Shown here piece after piece: positions 8,511 to 17,962 of a stretch of DNA of 64,000 bases. The stretch is from Terriglobales bacterium. GTDB lineage: Bacteria > Acidobacteriota > Terriglobia > Terriglobales > Acidobacteriaceae. The notes under the pieces were generated by a model. The model was not told the origin of the DNA and searched no databases. It was given only the letters and a program-made list of their open reading frames with translations. The stretch lies in assembly GCA_025462725.1 (NCBI GenBank), contig JAOAPE010000012.1:669942-733941 (forward strand), given 5' to 3'. Every line of letters starts with the position of its first letter. Positions within the stretch are counted from its first letter, which is position 1. Position numbers and translations under genes: made by a program.

Positions 8511-9638
8511 ATGCGTTACAAGATTTTTACTGCAGTTCTTTCTTTCGGATTGGCCCTCGCGGGTTGTGGCGGGAATGACAGCACTCCAACGGCAACATCT
8601 ACCAGGCAGCCCGCTCCGACTACAACGCAACCAGCGCCTTCACCAACTCCCACTCCGACACCCGCGCCCGCAGTGACTCCAGTTGCAGAAACATTCGTGC
8701 CGAACGCGAATATTCCAGACAAAATGGCCTTTGCTCCCGACGGCAGGCTCTTCTACAACGAATTGAAAACAGGAAATGTTCGTGTCGTGAACAACGGTGT
8801 GCTGCAAGCGCAGCCGTTTGCCTCGATACAGATCGACGGGTCAGCCGAAGGTGGACTCATTGGAATCACCTTCGATCCCAATTTCAGCACCAACCATTTT
8901 GTCTGGGTACTTTATTCGGCGCCGGGCGGCAGAAACGTGATCGCGCATTTCACTGATGTAAACGGGGTGGGTACGTCACCCACTGTCGTGTTCGACCAGA
9001 TCACCTGGGCGCGATTCCACAATGGAGGAAATATTGATTTCGGATCGGACGGATTCCTGTATGTCTCAACCGGTGACAACGAGCATCCAGAGTTCTCACA
9101 GGACAAATCATCGCTTCAAGGAAAAATCCTGCGGCTTACTCGTGATGGGGCTCCTGCCCCTGGAAATCCGTTTGGAAATGCTGTGTACGCAATGGGACTC
9201 CGCAATCCCTTTGATTTCACCTTTAGCCCCATCACAGGAAAGTTCTACGTTTCCGAGAATGGCCCCGAGTGCGACGACGAAGTGGACGTGATCCAATCCG
9301 GCGGGAACTACGGTTGGCGTCCCGGATATCCCTGCGGTGATACCGATCCAAACTTCATAGGACCCATGATCCGATTCGATAAGCCGATCGCGCCCACAGG
9401 TATCGCCATCTACGACGGAAGTGTTTTCCCGCAATTTTCCGGAAACCTGTTTTTGGTGGACTTCAAAGAAGGGAAGTTGCGGCGTTATCCGCTTGATGAG
9501 AACGCCGGAAAGGTATCTGATCCGGAAATCATTCTCAATGGAGAGTTCGGCAGGCTGCTAGACATCGCTCAGGGGCCTGATGGATTTCTCTACATTGCGA
9601 CAACAAGTTCGATCATCCGCCTGGTGCCGAAACACTGA
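8511..9638 (+). CDS. PQQ-dependent sugar (aldose/sorbosone-type) dehydrogenase lipoprotein
   Basis: 375 aa from the ATG at 8511; a TTG four codons earlier is possible. Lipobox LALAGC, then a long Thr/Pro-rich linker (about residues 25-60) that would hold the enzyme off the membrane. The rest is a six-bladed propeller of the soluble glucose/sorbosone dehydrogenase family, shown by GGLIGITFDPNF, HNGGNIDFGSDGFLYVSTGD, GLRNPFDF and ENGPECDDEVDVI followed by GGNYGWR. Known relatives oxidise aldose sugars in the periplasm with PQQ, though many family members are untested. It is a second candidate PQQ enzyme in this window. Monocistronic, and convergent with the response regulator gene whose stop is at 9639. 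Confidence 0.8.
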   Translation: MRYKIFTAVLSFGLALAGCGGNDSTPTATSTRQPAPTTTQPAPSPTPTPTPAPAVTPVAETFVPNANIPDKMAFAPDGRLFYNELKTGNVRVVNNGVLQAQPFASIQIDGSAEGGLIGITFDPNFSTNHFVWVLYSAPGGRNVIAHFTDVNGVGTSPTVVFDQITWARFHNGGNIDFGSDGFLYVSTGDNEHPEFSQDKSSLQGKILRLTRDGAPAPGNPFGNAVYAMGLRNPFDFTFSPITGKFYVSENGPECDDEVDVIQSGGNYGWRPGYPCGDTDPNFIGPMIRFDKPIAPTGIAIYDGSVFPQFSGNLFLVDFKEGKLRRYPLDENAGKVSDPEIILNGEFGRLLDIAQGPDGFLYIATTSSIIRLVPKH

Positions 9639-11024
9639 TCAGTCAAGACCGTACGCGCGAACTTTGTTGAGCAGAGTCTTGTAGGAGACTCCGAGCCGGT
9701 CGGCTGTTTCGGCCTTGTTCCATTTGCACTCTCGCAAAGTGGCTTCGATCTTCGCGCGTTCAACAGTTTCCACCGCCCGCGCTGAGACCTCCTGCAGCGA
9801 TCCTTCAAGCGATTCGCAGGTAGTCTCGGACGAAGTTGCGGCAGATGCTTTAGCGGTACGTACATTTGCCGCTAGTCCGAGATCTGCTGCGTGGAGTTCT
9901 CCATCATTCAGGATTGAGGCTCGCTCGATCACGTTCTGCAGTTCACGCACGTTGCCAGGCCAAACATGGCTCCTCAGTGCAGATATGGCGTCAACAGCCA
10001 GCCTGAGACGTGGCTTCTTCCGCTCTCGACGAAAGCGATCAAGGAAATATTCAGCGATCAGGACTACATCTTCTCCTCGCTCTCGCAAAGCTGGAATGCA
10101 AATGGGGAAAACGTTCAAGCGATAGAACAGATCACTGCGAAATTCGTTGGACGCAGCGGCAGCTTGCAGATCGCGGTTGGTCGCTGCGATCACACGGACA
10201 TCCGCGCGAAAGGGAACAGTCCCACCTAGTCGCTCCACCATCTTTTCTTCCAGTACTCGCAATAGCTTCGACTGAGCTGCCATGGGAAGCTCGCCTATCT
10301 CGTCGAGAAAAATGGTTCCGCCGTGGGCAAGCTCGAATTTGCCGGGTCTGCGGGAATCCGCGCCGGTGAACGCGCCGCGCTCATGACCAAACAATTCATT
10401 CTCAATCAGCGACTCCGGAATCGCGGCGCAGTTGATCGCCACCATGGTCTTGTTCGCACGCGGACTCAGTTGATGAATCGCGCGCGCGAACAGTTCTTTT
10501 CCTGTGCCGCTCTCTCCGAGCAAAAGCACCGTGCTATCCACCGCAGCGATGCGCTGCATTTCCCGCGCTGCGGCTTGCATCGAAGGATGCTCACCGAGGA
10601 TTCGTGGGAACCCGAAGTTGCGGGAATACTCTTCCTTTAGCACAAGATTTTCCCGCAAGACTTGCTGCCGCTCGATCACTCGCGCAAGTATTTGCTGCAG
10701 GTGGTCGAGGTCAACCGGCTTCTGAATGAAATCGTAGGCGCCCTCGCGCATCGCTGAGACAGCTTCCGCAATCGTTCCGTAGGCCGTCATGATCACCACC
10801 GGCACAGCGGGATCGTCATCGAGGGCTGCCTTGAGAACGTCTAAGCCCGATCCAGCTGGAAGTTTTAGATCTGTGAGAACAGCAGAGAACCGCTGGTTGC
10901 GCAGTTGCAGGAGGGCTTCATCCAGGTTCGCAGCAGGGACAGGTAAGAACTGCATGCGCGTGAGGGCATGCACGAGCATCTCGCGCAGTTCTGATTTGTC
11001 CTCAACTAGAAGGATCGATTCCAT
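9639..11024 (-). CDS. Sigma-54-dependent NtrC-family response regulator (PilR-like)
   Basis: 461 aa from the ATG at 11024 ([12 protein letters not shown]). An in-frame extension to 11093 is rejected because a terminator lies inside it. Receiver domain with phospho-acceptor Asp52 and Lys102 region; AAA+ domain with Walker A (GESGTGKE, about 170-177), the sigma-54-contacting GAFTGA loop at 217-222 and Walker [10 protein letters not shown]-terminal Fis-type helix-turn-helix. It activates RNA polymerase-sigma54 at -12/-24 promoters. Three such promoters are predicted before the pilin genes in this window, and a PAS histidine kinase and prepilin peptidase lie just upstream, so a PilR role is the best reading. 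Partner and targets are inferred. Confidence 0.9.
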   Translation of the reverse strand: MESILLVEDKSELREMLVHALTRMQFLPVPAANLDEALLQLRNQRFSAVLTDLKLPAGSGLDVLKAALDDDPAVPVVIMTAYGTIAEAVSAMREGAYDFIQKPVDLDHLQQILARVIERQQVLRENLVLKEEYSRNFGFPRILGEHPSMQAAAREMQRIAAVDSTVLLLGESGTGKELFARAIHQLSPRANKTMVAINCAAIPESLIENELFGHERGAFTGADSRRPGKFELAHGGTIFLDEIGELPMAAQSKLLRVLEEKMVERLGGTVPFRADVRVIAATNRDLQAAAASNEFRSDLFYRLNVFPICIPALRERGEDVVLIAEYFLDRFRRERKKPRLRLAVDAISALRSHVWPGNVRELQNVIERASILNDGELHAADLGLAANVRTAKASAATSSETTCESLEGSLQEVSARAVETVERAKIEATLRECKWNKAETADRLGVSYKTLLNKVRAYGLD

Positions 11025-11051
11025 TGGCTTCGTGAACGCCCGACTGCTTTG

Positions 11052-11089
11052 CAAAAAAGAAGCCTTCCGGAGCAGTCTCCCCGGAAGGC
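11052..11089 (-). terminator. Rho-independent terminator
   Basis: Perfect 9-bp stem GCCTTCCGG/CCGGAAGGC (11062-11089) followed on the minus strand by TTCTTTTTT. It ends the transcript of the coiled-coil protein gene and separates it from the response regulator. Confidence 0.9.
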
Positions 11090-11109
11090 GCATTTAGAGA
11101 TTCTGTTTG

Positions 11110-11664
11110 TTAGCTGAGGGGAACGCCCGTTCGTCTGCCTTCCTCTTTCATTCTCTCCAGCGCGGTTTGTGCATCCGCAATCGCCTTCTGCTTGTTTGCT
11201 ATGTCGGCCTGATACTTGCGATCGTCTTCGGCGTATTGCTTTTCATTCCGAAGCCTGTTGCCGGCATCCGCATAGAATGTTGCGCCTCTGAGCCGGTTCT
11301 CGCGTTGCATGACGTCGAGCTCTCTTTGCAATTGCGCGAGCTCGTTCTTCTGCTTGTCGAACTTTTCTTTCAGGGCGGCCGCCGCTTTCTTCTTGTCGTC
11401 CTCAGCGCTGGTGTCATCTGCGGATTTCTCGGATTTCGCGTCGGACTTTGTATCTGGTCTCTTGTCGTCGGCAGCCTTCGCGCTGGAATCACTCGCTGGA
11501 CGGAGGTCCAGACTCTCATTGGTATAAACCTTTTCAGCCTTGGGTTTCTTGTTCTTCTGCTGTGCGCGGGCGGCGTCGGCCAAGGTTTGAGCTGAAAGGG
11601 ATGTCGCGAAGAAAAGGACGGTGACCGTCACTACTGGTGCAGCAAGCTTTAAGAAGTACTTCAT
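11110..11664 (-). CDS. Exported charged coiled-coil protein, function unknown
   Basis: 184 aa with a Sec signal (about 1-25, ending SLSAQ). A Lys/Asp/Ser-rich low-complexity stretch (about 38-92) leads into a long predicted coiled coil (about 93-175, heptads rich in Lys, Glu and Leu). A KVYTNESLDL segment follows the signal. I recognise no enzymatic motif. It lies between the histidine kinase and the NtrC-type regulator on the same strand and has its own strong terminator, so it may interact with the envelope signal the pair senses; that is speculation. Confidence 0.75.
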   Translation of the reverse strand: MKYFLKLAAPVVTVTVLFFATSLSAQTLADAARAQQKNKKPKAEKVYTNESLDLRPASDSSAKAADDKRPDTKSDAKSEKSADDTSAEDDKKKAAAALKEKFDKQKNELAQLQRELDVMQRENRLRGATFYADAGNRLRNEKQYAEDDRKYQADIANKQKAIADAQTALERMKEEGRRTGVPLS

Positions 11665-11745
11665 GTATCGTTGGTCCCCAGTACAGAGTTTCTCTCGCCG
11701 AAACGCAGGTGGCGAGGGTTATCAAGAGGCCTGTTTGGCCTGATT

Positions 11746-13116
11746 CTACTCTGGTTGTGCAGCTATATTGGCACGATTCGCCGCGGAAATGCTAGGGGGA
11801 AATGCAATAGTAAACGTTGTGCCTGACTCATTGGTACTAACACCTATGGTGGCGGAATGCTCGGTAAGGATGCGGTGGACTAAGGCCAGCCCTAATCCTG
11901 TGCCTTCCGCTTTAGTCGTAAAAAAGGGAATGAATATCCGCGAAAGCTGGTCTTGCGGCATGCCAACGCCGTTGTCAGACAGGGTGATCGTAGTGGACAT
12001 GACGGTGCTAGCCCCGCTCAATTTGACGGTCGGCGCTTCGCCGGGACGCGCCGCTTCCGCGCTGTTACGAAGCAAATTGCTGAAAGCCTGCCGAAGCGCA
12101 GTGGGATCACCTAAGACGGTCAGCGCCTCGGGACAGTTCTCAACCATCAACTGAACTCCGGCTTCCTTAGCACAATCCTTAACCATTCCTAAGATTTCCA
12201 ACGGCTCGCGTTGTAAGCCTTGCGGCTTGGCAAAATTCAGGAAGTCAGTGACGATTCGTGCCAGCGAAGTAGTCTCTCCCGCAATCTTTCCGGCGAACAG
12301 TGTCGAGGTATTTGCGTCAGCGCCGTTCTGCAGCATCTGTGCGTATCCGGAGATCGTCGCCAGGGAGTTCTTAAACTCGTGCGCGATCCCCGCCGACATC
12401 TCGCCCAAAGCCGCCATGCTTTCACGCAAACGCATCTGCTGGGAGAGCTGAGTGATTTCAGTCAAATCGCTGATCAACGCGGCTGCGCCCAGCGCCTCGC
12501 CCGAACTTGAACGCACAGGAGAAATAGTTATCCCCAGCACCCGCAACTCGCCAGTTGGAGTCCGGTAGTCTGCTTCGATCCTGCGAAAGGTCGTGCCTTG
12601 CTTGATAGCAGTATCGATCGCCTCGAGCAACTGAGAAGGCGATTCACTCTTCGAACCAGCGGGTTTGGTGGTCACCGGCATTCTGACTTGCGAGACCCCA
12701 CGGAAGATGTCCCGGCTGTGCAGTCCTGACGCCGACGCATAACCTAACAATGCCTTCGCTGCCGGATTTGCTTGGCGAACGAGATTTACAGTGTTGAAAA
12801 GCACCACTCCACTGCCCAGGTTCGAAAGCACCGCCTCACTCATGCTTGCAGATTCGTTCGCTTGGTCCCGTTCTGAACGGCGGAGCCGCTCCAGTTCTTT
12901 CTCTTGCTCCTTCAGCTTGCGGATCACGCCCTCGTACGCCAGCAGCGTGAACGCGCTGTTGTCCACGGATACGCGCTGCTTGGAGTCTTGTTCATTGGAG
13001 ACAAGCTGTCGGCGCAAATATTTTAATAAGATGAAAGCAGCAGCCAGCACCGCCATCAGCAGGAACAATGTCGCCCCCAGCTTAATGAAGAGAGGGTTTT
13101 GGAGGATCTGGCTCAT
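11746..13116 (-). CDS. PAS-domain sensor histidine kinase (NtrB/PilS-like)
   Basis: 456 aa. One N-terminal membrane helix (about 12-32), a coiled linker (65-90), a PAS-like domain (about 92-220), then HisKA with phospho-acceptor His246 in IAHEFKN, the N box NLLRNSAEA, and G boxes DNGVGMP and GTGLGLALV. It phosphorylates a response regulator; the NtrC-family gene two positions downstream is the obvious partner. The start ATG overlaps the prepilin peptidase stop (ATGA), tying the kinase to pilus biogenesis. Confidence 0.9.
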   Translation of the reverse strand: MSQILQNPLFIKLGATLFLLMAVLAAAFILLKYLRRQLVSNEQDSKQRVSVDNSAFTLLAYEGVIRKLKEQEKELERLRRSERDQANESASMSEAVLSNLGSGVVLFNTVNLVRQANPAAKALLGYASASGLHSRDIFRGVSQVRMPVTTKPAGSKSESPSQLLEAIDTAIKQGTTFRRIEADYRTPTGELRVLGITISPVRSSSGEALGAAALISDLTEITQLSQQMRLRESMAALGEMSAGIAHEFKNSLATISGYAQMLQNGADANTSTLFAGKIAGETTSLARIVTDFLNFAKPQGLQREPLEILGMVKDCAKEAGVQLMVENCPEALTVLGDPTALRQAFSNLLRNSAEAARPGEAPTVKLSGASTVMSTTITLSDNGVGMPQDQLSRIFIPFFTTKAEGTGLGLALVHRILTEHSATIGVSTNESGTTFTIAFPPSISAANRANIAAQPE

Positions 13117-14048
13117 TGGTAAAAACCTAAATACCAGTTCATGATGCGCTCACCAAAGTAGCTAGAGAACAGAGCCATCGACCCGAGAAAAACCCCGAAC
13201 GGCATTTCATACCTGCGCAAAACGAGTTGTGCTGAAGTCCACGCTTTCCTGCGTCCTTTTGAACTGGCGCGGTAACGCTTCAACCGTTTTGCTAATACTG
13301 ACAACAAGGCAAACATTCCTGCAATGGAGCCCAACATAGAACCCAGCAGCAACGTCAGTAGCGTCAGCTTCACTCCTAAAAATGCGCCAACCATCGCCAT
13401 AAGTTTGACGTCGCCGAATCCCATTCCTTCCACACCACGAACCAGCTTGTAAAGTTCACCGATGCCCCAAATCGTGAACGAACCAAACGCCGCACCTAAT
13501 ACCGCGGCAAGAAAAGATGCAGCTCGCCAGCGCAACTCGAAGGGAAGTGCATCGAGAAAACCGGCTGCGTGATTTCCAACCCACGCCGCCCCACTGATTG
13601 TGATAAAAAGGCTGAACAGGAGTCCTAAGCCCATCCCCGGAAGAGTCATGGCATCAGGCAGCAGCTTCAAATCGGCATCGGTGAAAATCAAGCCCACAAT
13701 CAGAAAGCTAAAGACACAGTACTTGATCGCCTCGGCAGACAATCCAAACGTCAAAAAGCTTACGACGAAGAGGACGCCTGTAAGCAGCTCTACTACAACA
13801 TATCGCGGCGAAATCGGCCGCTTGCAGTTGCGGCATCGTCCACGCAGGAACAACCACCCAAAGACGGGAACGTTGTCATAAGGCTTGATGCCGCTGCCGC
13901 AATTCGGGCAAGCCGAACTGGGCATGAGCGACATCCCACGCGGAAGTCGGTAGATGCAAACGTTGAGAAAGCTGCCGAACGCCAGTCCAAAAAGAAAAAA
14001 GAAGAACGCGTTCAGATAGGATTCTGGCGGCAGAGAGATGGCACTCAC
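13113..14048 (-). CDS. pilD: Type IV prepilin peptidase / N-methyltransferase
   Basis: 311-aa polytopic inner-membrane aspartic protease that cleaves and N-methylates prepilins. The N-terminal methylase region has FGSFLNVCIYRLPRG and a zinc site of two CxxC pairs (Cys47/Cys50 and Cys72/Cys75). The catalytic aspartates are Asp124 (DADLKLLPD) and Asp213 (GMGFGD). Its substrates are probably the three pilins at 28-30 kb and the pseudopilin at 18 kb. The stop overlaps the kinase start. Confidence 0.95.
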   Translation of the reverse strand: MSAISLPPESYLNAFFFFLFGLAFGSFLNVCIYRLPRGMSLMPSSACPNCGSGIKPYDNVPVFGWLFLRGRCRNCKRPISPRYVVVELLTGVLFVVSFLTFGLSAEAIKYCVFSFLIVGLIFTDADLKLLPDAMTLPGMGLGLLFSLFITISGAAWVGNHAAGFLDALPFELRWRAASFLAAVLGAAFGSFTIWGIGELYKLVRGVEGMGFGDVKLMAMVGAFLGVKLTLLTLLLGSMLGSIAGMFALLSVLAKRLKRYRASSKGRRKAWTSAQLVLRRYEMPFGVFLGSMALFSSYFGERIMNWYLGFYQ

Positions 14049-14126
14049 CTAGAAAGATGGACTTTGGATATGGATGAACTCTGCCGGAAATTATAAGTCG
14101 GATTCAGCGCAAAGCAGAGCTATCTT

Positions 14127-14615
14127 TTACTTTGAGGCTGGCATTGCCGGTTCTTCTGCATCGTCGAATTGCAGTACATCGCCCTGCAATGTCGGAGGCT
14201 CGCCGCACATCTCCGGAGTGATCCCTTGCCAATTCATCTTGCTTCGATTCACGAGTCTGAGTTCCGGGGAACTGGTCTCTCCATTTCGCCTGATGCCCAG
14301 CGCAAAACCAGCAACGTCATCAGACCTTGCGGACTTCCATTCAAATAACGACGCTTCCAACGCTTCTGTGAGTGATTCTATGGGGAGCAGGCAAAGCACC
14401 CAATCATGCTTGCAATCCGTGGCATACGCCCCATTCTGTACGCCCGCAACCGCGCGTATGACCTTCGCTCCATACTGCCGTGCCACACGCGCAGTTTGAT
14501 CGTTCGATGCATGATCAACGATTAGGATTTCGTCGCACGGACGTAGCGTCTCCAAAGTTCGGCCGAGCTGCCTCTCGTCATTGAACGTATGAATCAATGC
14601 GCTGATTGAAGCCAT
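14127..14615 (-). CDS. Short family 2 glycosyltransferase-like protein
   Basis: 162 aa, about half the usual length of a GT2 enzyme. It keeps the nucleotide-binding start (ISALIHTFNDERQLGRTLETL) and the DHASNDQT motif, but where the metal-binding DxD is expected it reads DWVLCLLPIESL, so catalysis is doubtful. C-terminal half is not recognised. It lies between pilD and the divergent GH57 gene. It may be a small GT2 variant or an inactive relative. Confidence 0.7.
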   Translation of the reverse strand: MASISALIHTFNDERQLGRTLETLRPCDEILIVDHASNDQTARVARQYGAKVIRAVAGVQNGAYATDCKHDWVLCLLPIESLTEALEASLFEWKSARSDDVAGFALGIRRNGETSSPELRLVNRSKMNWQGITPEMCGEPPTLQGDVLQFDDAEEPAMPASK

Positions 14616-14728
14616 GTCCCCGTTCCTGCTACAGAAATTATGGTTCGCTCTTCATTCTAAGATGCAATGTGAGCACGCGTTGCGGAGATTTTGCAGCGGA
14701 TGAGTCCGATATACTTTAGAAACACACG

Positions 14729-16999
14729 ATGCCCTCTATCCGTATTCTTTTTCTCTGGCACATGCACCAGCCGTTCTACAAAGACCTGGTCAGTGGAGAA
14801 TACCGGTTGCCCTGGGTGCGCCTGCACGCCCTCAAGGACTACTACGGCATGGTCAAGTTGCTGGACGAATTCCCGAACGTCCACCAGACCTTTAATCTTG
14901 TTCCCTCATTGATCACTCAGATTGAAGATTACGTTTCCGGAACTGCGCGCGACCCATTTTTGGCAATAGCAGCTAAACCTGCCTCCGAACTCACTCCACA
15001 AGACCGTCGCTTTGCGCTGCAATATTTGTTTCAAGCCAATACGAACAACTTGATCGGACGATATCCTCGGTATCTGGAGCTCTATCAGCAGTTCGGCACC
15101 GGGAAGTTTGATCCGAAAATGGCAGAGCCGTTATTTTCTGAACAGGATTTCGCGGATCTCCAAGTACTTTCTCAGATTGCTTGGTTTGATGAATTCTTTC
15201 TGGCCGACAGCGGCCCCAACGCCGATCGCGATTTGCAGTCACTCGTTGCTAAGGCAAAAGGATTCGACGCCTCAGACCAACTTCTGATGTTATCCAAGCA
15301 GAAAGAAATATTGGCCAGCGTGCTTCCTGCGTATGCATCCGCAGCGCAGCGTGGTCTCATAGAGCTATCAACTTCGCCCTATTATCATCCGATCCTTCCT
15401 TTACTCTGTGACACCAACCTTGGCGATGTATCCAGCCCCGGGCTTCCGCTACCTCGTTCCCATTTCGCCCACCTCGATGATGCCGCTGAGCAACTGAAAC
15501 GCGGACTTGACCTGCACGAGCGAGTCTTCGAGATTCGTCCGCTAGGTGTGTGGCCGTCGGAGGGAAGCGTGTCCGATGAAGTCATGGCCATCGGACACAA
15601 GCTCGGTGTGAAATGGATGGCTACAGATGAAGGTGTTCTCGGCCGCTCGAACAATTCTTACTTCGAACGAAATCGCGAAGGCACGTTGCAGCCGGAGAGC
15701 GCGTCAAAGCTGTACAACATCTACCGCCATCAGAACAACGATGCAGAGATGAACATGGTATTTCGCGACCACTCGCTTTCCGATCTGATCGGTTTCGTCT
15801 ATTCCGGAATGCCTGCCGCAGATGCAGCACAGCATTTCATCAATCAGGTAAAAGCATCTGCGACACCCGTGCTCGAGCAGGGAAGAGAGGCTATCGTCTC
15901 AATTATTCTCGACGGAGAAAACGCTTGGGAATATTTTCCAAAATCAGGTCGCGAATTCTTGCGCCGCCTTTATCAGGGTATAGAAGACGATCCGCAGTTC
16001 GAGGCGCTGACAGTCTCTGAAGCCATTGCTCGGCACAAAGAAGAGGATCTTGGCAGGCTGGGACACCTCGTGCCGGGCTCGTGGATCAACTCAAATTTTA
16101 ACGTTTGGATCGGCGCTCCTGAAGACAATCGTGCATGGGATTATCTCAGCGCAGCGCGTGATTTTTACTCGCAACACGAGTCAGACGCTTCCGAGGAGCA
16201 ACGCGCTCTCGCGTATGAAGAACTATTGATCGCCGAAGGCAGCGACTGGAATTGGTGGTACGGCCCGGAGCATCACTCCGCGAATGACGCGGATTTTGAC
16301 GAACTCTACCGCAAGCATCTTTCCAATGTCTATCAAGCGCTTGGCTCTGCGCCTCCTGAATATTTGGCGCAACCGATTATCCGAACAAAGGCCGGAGCGC
16401 GATTCGTGGACCAGACAGCGTATGTCACTCCGCGCATTGATGGAGAAGGTACGGGCTACTTCGACTGGATCGGCGCAGCGCAGTACATGGCCGACCACAG
16501 AAATTCTGCTATGCACGGCAAACGCTTCCTTCTCGATTCCGCTTACCTTGGCATGGACAATGATTTCCTGTTTGTCCGCTTGGATTTTTCGGACGACGCT
16601 TTCTCTCAAGCAGAGAACAGTTCCGAAGATGTCCTCGCAGCCGATTTCGACTTAACAATGAATATTGAACGTGACGCCGATACGGAGTCTGATTCGCACA
16701 AGATAAAGATGAACGTTCGAAATGGATCTTTGACAGATTGGAACCTGAACAACGGAGCCGGCGTAATCTCTCCGGAGCAGGCCAAAGGACACGGCGTAGA
16801 TGTCGCTTTGCGTAAAGTATTTGAAGCTCGAATCCCTTGGGACTACCTTGATCTCAAGTTGGGAGATTCGGTGCGCGTGCGCTTTAGTCTTTGGAAAGAG
16901 AATCTGCCGCTAGATGCACTACCGGCTGAGGGTTCGATCCAAATAAAGCGAGTCGCGGAGAGGGAACTCAGCGGGGGCGGGGAACATTGGCGTGCGTAA
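14729..16999 (+). CDS. Glycoside hydrolase family 57 protein
   Basis: 756 aa. GH57 enzymes act on alpha-glucans such as glycogen, starch or maltodextrin. Motif 1 is HMHQP at 11-15; motif 3 is GVWPSEGSVS with nucleophile Glu278; motif 4 is ILDGENAWEYF with acid/base Asp395. The catalytic barrel spans about 1-420. The C-terminal third (from about 520) looks like a beta-rich extra domain of the kind seen in amylopullulanase-like members. No signal peptide, so probably cytosolic. Exact activity (amylase, branching or transferase) is not decidable by eye. Confidence 0.9.
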   Translation: MPSIRILFLWHMHQPFYKDLVSGEYRLPWVRLHALKDYYGMVKLLDEFPNVHQTFNLVPSLITQIEDYVSGTARDPFLAIAAKPASELTPQDRRFALQYLFQANTNNLIGRYPRYLELYQQFGTGKFDPKMAEPLFSEQDFADLQVLSQIAWFDEFFLADSGPNADRDLQSLVAKAKGFDASDQLLMLSKQKEILASVLPAYASAAQRGLIELSTSPYYHPILPLLCDTNLGDVSSPGLPLPRSHFAHLDDAAEQLKRGLDLHERVFEIRPLGVWPSEGSVSDEVMAIGHKLGVKWMATDEGVLGRSNNSYFERNREGTLQPESASKLYNIYRHQNNDAEMNMVFRDHSLSDLIGFVYSGMPAADAAQHFINQVKASATPVLEQGREAIVSIILDGENAWEYFPKSGREFLRRLYQGIEDDPQFEALTVSEAIARHKEEDLGRLGHLVPGSWINSNFNVWIGAPEDNRAWDYLSAARDFYSQHESDASEEQRALAYEELLIAEGSDWNWWYGPEHHSANDADFDELYRKHLSNVYQALGSAPPEYLAQPIIRTKAGARFVDQTAYVTPRIDGEGTGYFDWIGAAQYMADHRNSAMHGKRFLLDSAYLGMDNDFLFVRLDFSDDAFSQAENSSEDVLAADFDLTMNIERDADTESDSHKIKMNVRNGSLTDWNLNNGAGVISPEQAKGHGVDVALRKVFEARIPWDYLDLKLGDSVRVRFSLWKENLPLDALPAEGSIQIKRVAERELSGGGEHWRA

Positions 17000-17049
17000 A
17001 CGGAAACCTGGCAATCCACTGCCACCCAGAACTCGCGTCGCGCACACCC

Positions 17050-17328
17050 CTATTTAGGCAATGCTTGACTTAAGCCGCCGTATACCCACATCCCGACGAT
17101 CGCCAACAACACCACCCCTGACAGGGCGCCCAGCCAGCGCACCGCCGGCTCAACTTTGCCCAGGGTCTTTTGGAGCTCTTCCTGGTCTCTGGCCATTTGT
17201 GATTCGCCACTACCAAGAAAGAGCTGGTCGTCCTCATGCATTTCCAGCGTGGAGCGATAGATCAGCAGCACTACAAGTATCACCAGCAGCACCGCTAGAA
17301 GAATCAGCAGCATGAACATTGGAGTCAT
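17050..17328 (-). CDS. Small two-helix membrane protein, unknown
   Basis: 92 aa from the ATG at 17328, which has an AGAGGTG-type ribosome site just upstream; an in-frame start at 17373 is less likely. Helix 1 (about 3-25), a charged cytoplasmic or periplasmic loop with HEDDQLFLGSGESQMARDQ, a short helical segment with LGKVEPAVRWLGAL, then helix 2. Function not recognised. Confidence 0.7.
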   Translation of the reverse strand: MTPMFMLLILLAVLLVILVVLLIYRSTLEMHEDDQLFLGSGESQMARDQEELQKTLGKVEPAVRWLGALSGVVLLAIVGMWVYGGLSQALPK

Positions 17329-17514
17329 CCGACACCTCTTACCGATTATCCTGCGGGTCACGCCGGCATACAAACGTCAGGTTCGGCCAAGCGCGCCCTT
17401 AAGGCAGATTATAGTCTCGCTTTTTGCCTGTTTTGGGCAATAATTTGCGATTACAAGATTGGACGTTCGCAGCTTGAGTCCGTTAGTTGGAGCGCCGCAT
17501 CCAATCTTTGTAAA

Positions 17515-17533
17515 CCTAGTTTGATATACTAGG
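17515..17533 (+). promoter_or_regulatory. Inverted repeat over a -10-like box before the Fe-S carrier gene
   Basis: CCTAGT and ACTAGG (17515-17520 and 17528-17533) form a perfect 6-bp inverted repeat around TTGATAT, and the TATACT overlapping its right arm could be a -10 element. It sits about 30 bases upstream of the start. Could be an operator for an Fe-S or metal regulator; no factor is identified. Confidence 0.4.
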
Positions 17534-17563
17534 ACTCAGTTTACCTTTACAAGGAGTTACCTG

Positions 17564-17944
17564 ATGGCAACAACGACCACCAATCCTGCAGAGACACAAA
17601 CACCGGAAACAAAGGGATTGCCAGTCAATCTGACTGACAATGCAGTTTCCAAGGTGAAGGAGATCATGGCGCAGCAGGACCCGGTTCCCGCTGGATTGCG
17701 AATTGGTGTCGTCGGCGGAGGCTGCTCGGGTTTCTCGTACAACATGTCCTTTGAGAATGCGCCCGGCATGATGGACAAGATTTTTACCTTTGATGGTTTG
17801 AAGGTCTATGTGGACGCTACTTCCGCCATGTACCTGAACGGCTGTGTGGTTGACTACGTTGAAACACTTGAAGCCGCTGGGTTTAAGTTTGAGAATCCTA
17901 ATGTGAAGAGCACCTGCGGTTGCGGATCATCCTTCAGCGTCTAA
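17564..17944 (+). CDS. erpA: A-type iron-sulfur carrier (ErpA/IscA/SufA family)
   Basis: 126 aa that delivers Fe-S clusters to apo-proteins. Three conserved cysteines: Cys54 in GGGCSG, and Cys118 and Cys120 in CGCG. A 16-20-residue Thr-rich N-terminal extension precedes the family core. A strong AAGGAG lies before the ATG, and a bidirectional terminator follows. The gene stands alone rather than in a suf or isc operon, which fits ErpA more than IscA/SufA, but the symbol is a choice within a family hard to split by eye. Confidence 0.88.
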   Translation: MATTTTNPAETQTPETKGLPVNLTDNAVSKVKEIMAQQDPVPAGLRIGVVGGGCSGFSYNMSFENAPGMMDKIFTFDGLKVYVDATSAMYLNGCVVDYVETLEAAGFKFENPNVKSTCGCGSSFSV

Positions 17945-17962
17945 TTGACTGAGATTGGAAAT

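Noticed and set aside
8329-8600. Integration site of a mobile island at tRNA-Arg
   Set aside because: No repeat of the tRNA 3' end, integrase or foreign gene cluster was seen next to it.
11025-11093. Longer start for the NtrC-type regulator
   Set aside because: The added segment contains a strong terminator hairpin and precedes the conserved receiver start.
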